Assembly: GCA_024195585.1 (NCBI GenBank)
Contig: SWBL01000034.1
Span: forward strand, 1 to 64,000
From: Aureobasidium sp. EXF-3400
Lineage: Eukaryota; Ascomycota; Dothideomycetes; Dothideales; Saccotheciaceae
Length of the DNA: 64,000 bases
Direction: 5' to 3'
The translations under genes and the position numbers were made by a program. Each line of letters starts with the position of its first letter. Position 1 is the stretch's first letter. The notes beneath the pieces were generated by a model that had not been told where the DNA came from, did no database searches, and was given only the letters and a program-made list of their open reading frames with translations. Below are positions 59,346 to 64,000 of this stretch, one piece after another.

Positions 59346-59745
59346 AACGCATCACTGTACATGGAGAATTGATACACGCAGACACATACAAGGCCGCACA
59401 CATGTCATGACTAGAAGGAGATTCATTGTGAATAGAGAAGCCTATCAAGAAGACGCCCTCCCAAAAAGCCTTTCCTGAACATAAACGGGGCATAAGCCGG
59501 CATGGCTCGACGGGATGTCAGGACCAAAAAAGTAAAACAGAATGGAAGAGAAATGTAACAGAGACAGTGGAAGCCAGGAGCCCTTGTCGTTCGCCTTGAA
59601 ACGCCAGTATTGAAGACGAGCCATGCCGATGCAGAAAATTGGGTAGTTTTGAAAGGAAAAAAAGAGTTGTTGGGGACATGAAGAGATGCGAAGAGGAATA
59701 CGAAAAGACATCAAGACGTGAGGACGACAGCGGCGGTGAGGTGGA
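59346..59745. other. Convergent intergenic region
   Basis: 400 bp between the ends of the GH18-UBA and CDK1 genes. No feature was recognised. Confidence 0.5.
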
Positions 59746-60852
59746 TTAGTGGTAACCGTTTCGCGCACCGTAGTACTTTGAGTCGTTGAAGTAGGGGTGT
59801 AGGCAGGCCTGCTTTGCTGAGATTCTGCCGGCAGGGTCGTAGATGAGTAGCGACTCTAGAAGGTCGATACCGTCCTCGCCCAAAACTCTTGCGCCATCGT
59901 GGTTGATGATGTCGTCGTCAGGGTTGCGAGACCATTTGGGGAAGCTGGGCTTGAAGTCAGGGAAGCTGGTGACACCAGGCCAGTCTCCCTCGGTAGGGGT
60001 ACCAAGGATGCGGAAGATCTTGAAGATTTCGTCGATTTCGGAGTCGCCAGGGAAGAGAGGCTTGCGTGTGGCCATCTCAGCGAAGATGCAACCAACCGAC
60101 CACATGTCGACGCCAGTGCTGTATTGACGTCCGCCGAGAAGGATCTCGGGTGCACGGTACCAAAGAGTGACGACCTGTGTCAAAGTTAGTCTTGGTTGTG
60201 GCATTGACTGGCAACGAAGGGGAAGGGGGTTACCTCGTGGGTGTAGGTGCGGAGAGGGACACCGAAGGCTCTTGCCAGACCGAAATCAGCGAGCTTCAGG
60301 TTGCCCTCCTTGTCGATGAGCAAGTTTTGGGGCTTCAGATCGCGATGAAGGATGCGGTGGGCGTGGCAGTAGCGGATACCGGCGCACAGTTGGTGCATGA
60401 ACTTCTTGACCATGGCGTCGCCGAGACCCATGTGGCCGGCGCGGCCGTCCATGCAGCCCTCGGGGAGAGGCTTTCCACGGCCTCCCTGCGAGACGGGCAG
60501 AGCCTCCATGTACTTCTTCAGATCCAGGTCGAGGTATTCAAAGACGAGATACAGCTTGTGGCCGTCGGCGTGGACAATGTTGAACAGGCGCACAATGTTG
60601 GGGTCGCTCATCTCCTTGAGGAGCGAGATCTCGCGGATGGCCGTCGACGGGACGCCCTCATCCTCGGCTTCCAGACGGATCTTCTTGAGTGCGACGATGC
60701 GGTTGTCGGGCGTGGTGAGGTCGCGGGCTTTGTAAACAACACCGTATGTGCCTGCAAGACAATTGTCAGATTCCTTCACTTGGAGACAGGGCCGACGTGT
60801 TGGAGGCAGACTCACCCTCGCCAATCTTTTCCATCTTCTGATAGTTCTCCAT
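59746..60852 (-). CDS. CDK1: Cyclin-dependent kinase 1 (Cdc28/NimX)
   Basis: The main cell-cycle kinase, active with cyclins in the nucleus. Exons 60852-60816, 60751-60234 and 60174-59746 give 327 residues. Motifs: the start [20 protein letters not shown] with the inhibitory Thr/Tyr pair, [13 protein letters not shown] (PSTAIRE cyclin-binding helix), [21 protein letters not shown], the activation loop [20 protein letters not shown], and [16 protein letters not shown]. The stretch [14 protein letters not shown] is the insertion typical of filamentous-fungal CDK1. Introns are 64 and 59 bp. The gene diverges from the AlkB-like gene across 458 bp. Confidence 0.97.
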
Positions 60853-61310
60853 GATGATGGCGACGTGTGAGAGCGAGTTGCAGCGAAAGTCGAGTTGGCA
60901 GCTGGCGGGCTGATGTATGAGTACTCGTATGCGCTGGGTCTGGGGCTCAAAGCAGCAGCAGCCGTTTGTGCCTGGTTTGGCGACGAGAAAGGGGCAGCTG
61001 CAAAGTGGTGGCGATTGCTGAACGAGTTTGCTGCAGCTTGGTAGTCGACCGAATCAAAGAGCCCAAGGTTGTCGAGCTGTCAATCAAGTCTAGATACGTC
61101 GTGTACTCGTGCCAAACTTCTTTTATTTTCGTCAACAAGTTGCCGCTCCACCAAAAGTAAACACAAAGTGGGCAACAGAGCCAAGATGCAAACACAACAA
61201 CCACAAACCGCAAACTGTCAAAACATCAACATCAACATACACCCCCTCAACCATCAACAACATCTACATCATTGTCCTCGATTTTCACAAACAAAATCTC
61301 TCCTCTACTA
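60853..61310. other. Divergent promoter region of CDK1 and AlkB-like genes
   Basis: 458 bp between two start codons. A short CAACA-rich stretch occurs near 61195-61270. No coding sequence is supported. Confidence 0.5.
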
Positions 61311-62388
61311 ATGTCCTCTCATCTTGATGCCCATGCTCGTCCGCCTGACGACCTCCGTCGACAGTACAAGCACTATCAAAAGGCCTCCACTCAAGCATTA
61401 GACGCCGACCCCGACCTGTTTGATACTCACCCGCCACATCTGTCCGCCTATCAAGCCCGTAATTTCTTTCAACAAGCTCCTGATGATATCACTCGTCTCT
61501 ATTCTTACTTCCTTGGCAAGCCTGTCATCACATTGCCGCCGTCAGTTGAATCTGCCAAAATCTACGAACACCCGGACGCCCCAGGTACGCCATTCCCCTT
61601 ACATGGCACTCGATCCTCTTTCTGAGCCAACGGTAGGTCTTTTGATCATCCCCTCCCTACTTGACAAAGACATCCAGCTTGCTTTGCTGGACAAACTATT
61701 ACATCGCGACCTCTCCAATCCTTCTCACAAGACCAATCTACACATGCACTATGACATGACATATCCTCAAAGCCCCAATCGAAGTACAACCTCTTTCTTC
61801 AGTAAAAACGCAGGATCCATCTCGCACCAGCCAAAAGACCCGTCTATTCACAAGCCTCTGCCTATGTCTTCTTGCCTAACCAGGAAATTGCGCTGGGTCA
61901 CTATCGGCGGCCAATACGATTGGACCCAGAAAGTCTACCCTGCATCAGCGCCGCCTCCCTTCCCAGAAGATGTGGCCGCACTGGTCGAGGGGCTCTTTCC
62001 ATCGATGAAAGCACAAGCGGCCATAGTCAATCTCTACACACCTAGTGATACATTAAGTTTGCATCGGGACGTGAGCGAGGAATGCGACAGACCGCTGGTC
62101 AGTATTTCTTTGGGATGTGATGCCATCTTCATGGCAGGCCTAGAGGGCAGCAAAGGTGTTGCAGTTCGGTTACGATCTGGAGATGCCCTTGTCATGTCTG
62201 GTCCTGCTCGGTATGCGTGGCACGGCGTGCCTCAAATATTGCCAGGCACCTGCCCAGAATGGATGGCGGATTGGCCTTGTAGAGAGCATGCATCAGAAGC
62301 AGAGACATATGAACACTGGAAAGGGTGGATGGCGCGTAAGAGAATCAATCTCAATGTGCGACAGATGTGGGAGTGGCTTGATGCATGA
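61311..62388 (+). CDS. AlkB-type 2-oxoglutarate/Fe(II) dioxygenase (ALKBH1-like)
   Basis: Exons 61311-61584 and 61637-62388 (52-bp intron) encode 341 residues. The catalytic core shows the metal triad H234-x-D236 (LHRDVSEE) and H287 (AWHGVPQ), and the oxoglutarate-binding arginines R327 and R333 (RINLNVR). Other family parts are LRWVTIGGQYDWTQKVYP, AQAAIVNLYTPSDTLSLHRD, and SISLGCDAIFMAG. The N-terminal 90 residues are hydrophilic. The enzyme should demethylate nucleic acids; in the ALKBH1 branch reported substrates include tRNA and DNA, and which applies here is unknown. Confidence 0.9.
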
Positions 62389-62873
62389 CTCAATCTCTTG
62401 TATCAGAATGCATTTTTTGCTGTATGTACGAACAGCTGTATACATGTAGATATGTCGAGTACACAAAGATCGCTCCGAGTTTGGTTTCCTGCATAGACTG
62501 ATATATTGCAAATGCAACGGGAGAGAGAGGTGGAAACACAACCTCCCCGTGTGCTGGAGTATGTAACGCATGCAGCTATAACAATGCATAATACTATAGG
62601 GATTAGGACAGTGCCCATTGAGAGGCGGCAATTTATCGGCTCTCTATGGTCACGCCTCCATTACCGAACACATTTGTGCCTTTTTGTAGTGTATACTTTG
62701 CTCTTTACTGTAGGGAGTACGAAGGAAGTTACAGGCAAAAGCACACGGGGAGGAAATGTCGATCTGAAACAGCCCATGACGAAAGTGCTTACAAGATCAA
62801 CTTGGAGCTTCACAATCGAACCAAGCATCTTCTACCAACCCTAGCTACCTACCTATACAAACACGTCTCGACC
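62389..62873. other. Intergenic region holding MITE-like copy 2
   Basis: 485 bp between the AlkB-like gene and the cupin gene. Most of it is occupied by the inverted-repeat element at 62542-62753, listed separately. Confidence 0.6.
62542..62753. mobile_element. MITE-like element, copy 2
   Basis: A 212-bp block with 14-bp perfect terminal inverted repeats (CCTCCCCGTGTGCT at 62542-62555 and its reverse complement at 62740-62753). It lies in the same orientation as copy 1 and shares its internal blocks in the same order. The flanking dinucleotides are AA on both sides, matching a possible 2-bp target duplication. The right end is 120 bp upstream of the cupin start codon. Confidence 0.82.
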
Positions 62874-63668
62874 ATGACTTCGACAGTTGATCCTTCACTT
62901 CCACCACTAAAGCCTGTCTACGAGCCAAAAGACAGTTCAGCCCCACGCAACGAATCACCACACTTGGCCAAACTCATCTCCACCCTGCAACTCCAACAAC
63001 ACATCGAGGGAGGCTACTTTGTCGAAACAGACCGCGACGTCAACCGCGTACCAAATCCCTTCCTCAATACCTCTCCTTCAGCGTCAGACAGCGAGCAAAC
63101 AACCTTCTACACCTCTACCGGCGCCGTAAGCGCAAACCTCAGCAACAAGCTTACCGACGCCGACAAGAATGCAACCAAGACCACAGAGTCTGAGAACGAT
63201 CAGGACAAGACAAGAAATGCAAGCACCAGTATCCACTACCTCTTGACTCCCGAGTCGCCCATGGGTGCTTTCCACCGCAACAGAGGCAGAACAATTCATA
63301 CGCTACACAGAGGACGAGGTCGCTACGTCATCATCCATGCCGACGAGGTCATGCCCGAATACGATTCACACTCGGGCATCAGATTAAAAGCAAGAGTAGA
63401 GACATTTATCGTTGGTCAGAATGTGGAGAAAGGAGAGAAGTTGCAGTGGATCGTTGATGGTGGAAAGTACAAGAGTAGCTTTTTGCTGTCACTCGAGGGA
63501 GAAGACCCTGCCGACAACGAGGGTCTCCTCATTAGCGAGACGGTCGTCCCGGGCTTTGAGTACAGCGATCATGACTTTATGAGAATTGAACGACTAGAGG
63601 CGCTGGTAACCAAAGAGCAGGCCGATGAGATGAGGTGGATGCTTAGAAAGGACGACAAGCCAGTCTGA
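62874..63668 (+). CDS. DUF985 (cupin_5) family protein
   Basis: An intronless gene for 264 residues. The cupin-type core is clear: LISTLQLQQHIEGGYFVETD, then ASTSIHYLLTPESPMGAFHR, GRTIHTLHRGRGRYVIIHAD, and SETVVPGFEYSDHDFMRIER near the end. A Ser/Asn/Lys-rich insert separates the first two parts, which bacterial members lack. Cupins bind a metal within a small beta-barrel, but the DUF985 reaction is not known. The upstream 120-330 bp is taken by a MITE-like element, so part of its promoter or leader may derive from it. An earlier in-frame start at 62646 was rejected because it would lie inside that element. Confidence 0.86.
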   Translation: MTSTVDPSLPPLKPVYEPKDSSAPRNESPHLAKLISTLQLQQHIEGGYFVETDRDVNRVPNPFLNTSPSASDSEQTTFYTSTGAVSANLSNKLTDADKNATKTTESENDQDKTRNASTSIHYLLTPESPMGAFHRNRGRTIHTLHRGRGRYVIIHADEVMPEYDSHSGIRLKARVETFIVGQNVEKGEKLQWIVDGGKYKSSFLLSLEGEDPADNEGLLISETVVPGFEYSDHDFMRIERLEALVTKEQADEMRWMLRKDDKPV

Positions 63669-63863
63669 GCATGACGAGAAAGAGTACAGGATGACATGCA
63701 TGTGCATACGAGTGACGGTGGACAATCGACGCGAAAAGACAAACATATTATTACTGCTCTGCTATTGAATCTCAAGAGGTATAGTGCATAAACCAGCTGA
63801 TCGCTCATAATCATCATCCCTGTGTTCCAGCCATCCGTTACTTCGTTGACTTTTATGTTTTGA

Positions 63864-64000
63864 TTACACCTTGCCGTGGGTAGCAACGCCGTCATTGGGT
63901 CCGGCCGCGGCATAGGCTGCCTCCTTGCGCTCAGCCTCGAGGGCGGCAGCGTTAGTGGTCTGTGGACGAGTGTCCGCTTCAGAGAAGACCTTGGTGGGCT
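63864..64000 (-). CDS. 3' end of an unidentified gene (partial)
   Basis: On the minus strand an open frame enters at the window edge and ends with TAA at 63864-63866. It reads PTKVFSEADTRPQTTNAAAL, then a charged Ala-rich helix (EAERKEAAYAAAGPND) and GVATHGKV. The biased composition suggests a true C-terminal tail, perhaps of a membrane or cytoskeletal protein, but the body lies outside the window. Confidence 0.55.
   Translation of the reverse strand, partial: PTKVFSEADTRPQTTNAAALEAERKEAAYAAAGPNDGVATHGKV

Noticed and set aside
62646..62873. Upstream extension of the cupin protein
   Set aside because: The extra codons lie in the MITE-like element and the leader and have no family similarity. 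The DUF985 protein starts sensibly at 62874.

Overview
This window is nuclear DNA of a filamentous ascomycete (Pezizomycotina). A Dothideomycete is my best inference, not a proof. The reasons are genes broken by very short introns (mostly 48-67 bp, about 55 inferred here), CTRAY-like branch points just before the 3' splice sites, a pentafunctional AROM gene, fungal-only families (DUF3295/GATA-AreA-like, KCH potassium transporter, DUF985 cupin), and no operons or bacterial-type sites. I support 27 complete protein genes and the end of a 28th. Gene models were built by hand from splice signals plus known family conservation, and every spliced reading frame closes exactly. I saw no tRNA, rRNA or CRISPR array.

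Layout. 0.4-5.2 kb: AROM (shikimate pathway). 5.9-9.1 kb: three minus-strand genes, namely glyoxalase I with an optional mitochondrial leader, a small mitochondrial protein and a roadblock-fold protein. 9.7-15.1 kb: FMP52, a branched-chain E1-beta subunit with a 7-nt microexon, and a CNNM/Mam3 membrane protein. 15.1-18.3 kb: gene desert. 18.3-30.9 kb: DUF3295 regulator-like protein, CCCH/CHY zinc-finger protein, MFS transporter, HP1 and CCT-epsilon. 31.4-38.5 kb: KCH transporter, BiP/Kar2 and an F-box protein. 38.5-41.5 kb: second desert, followed by a small Cys-rich protein. 42.6-55.7 kb: a 999-residue secreted Ser/Gly-rich PAN-like protein, a LAMTOR1/Ego1-like lipid-anchored protein, an Old Yellow Enzyme and a divergent P450, an unrecognised 811-residue protein and a divergent PP2A activator. 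56.5-64 kb: an acidic unknown protein, a GH18-UBA fusion, CDK1, an AlkB-type dioxygenase, a DUF985 cupin and the 3' end of one more gene.

The genes are mostly unrelated housekeeping functions and do not form a metabolic cluster. The loose functional links are nutrient/TOR signalling (roadblock protein, LAMTOR1-like, PP2A activator) and protein folding (BiP, CCT5).

The least expected content is non-coding. (i) Two related copies of a roughly 212-222 bp inverted-repeat element (MITE-like) occur. One lies in an oversized 370-bp intron that splits a CCCH zinc finger, and the other lies just upstream of the cupin gene. (ii) There are three GC-AG introns, one paired with a 7-nt internal microexon and two in a single gene. 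(iii) HP1 appears to start with a 7-nt coding exon. (iv) Six introns are multiples of three without stop codons, so their retention would keep the frame open.
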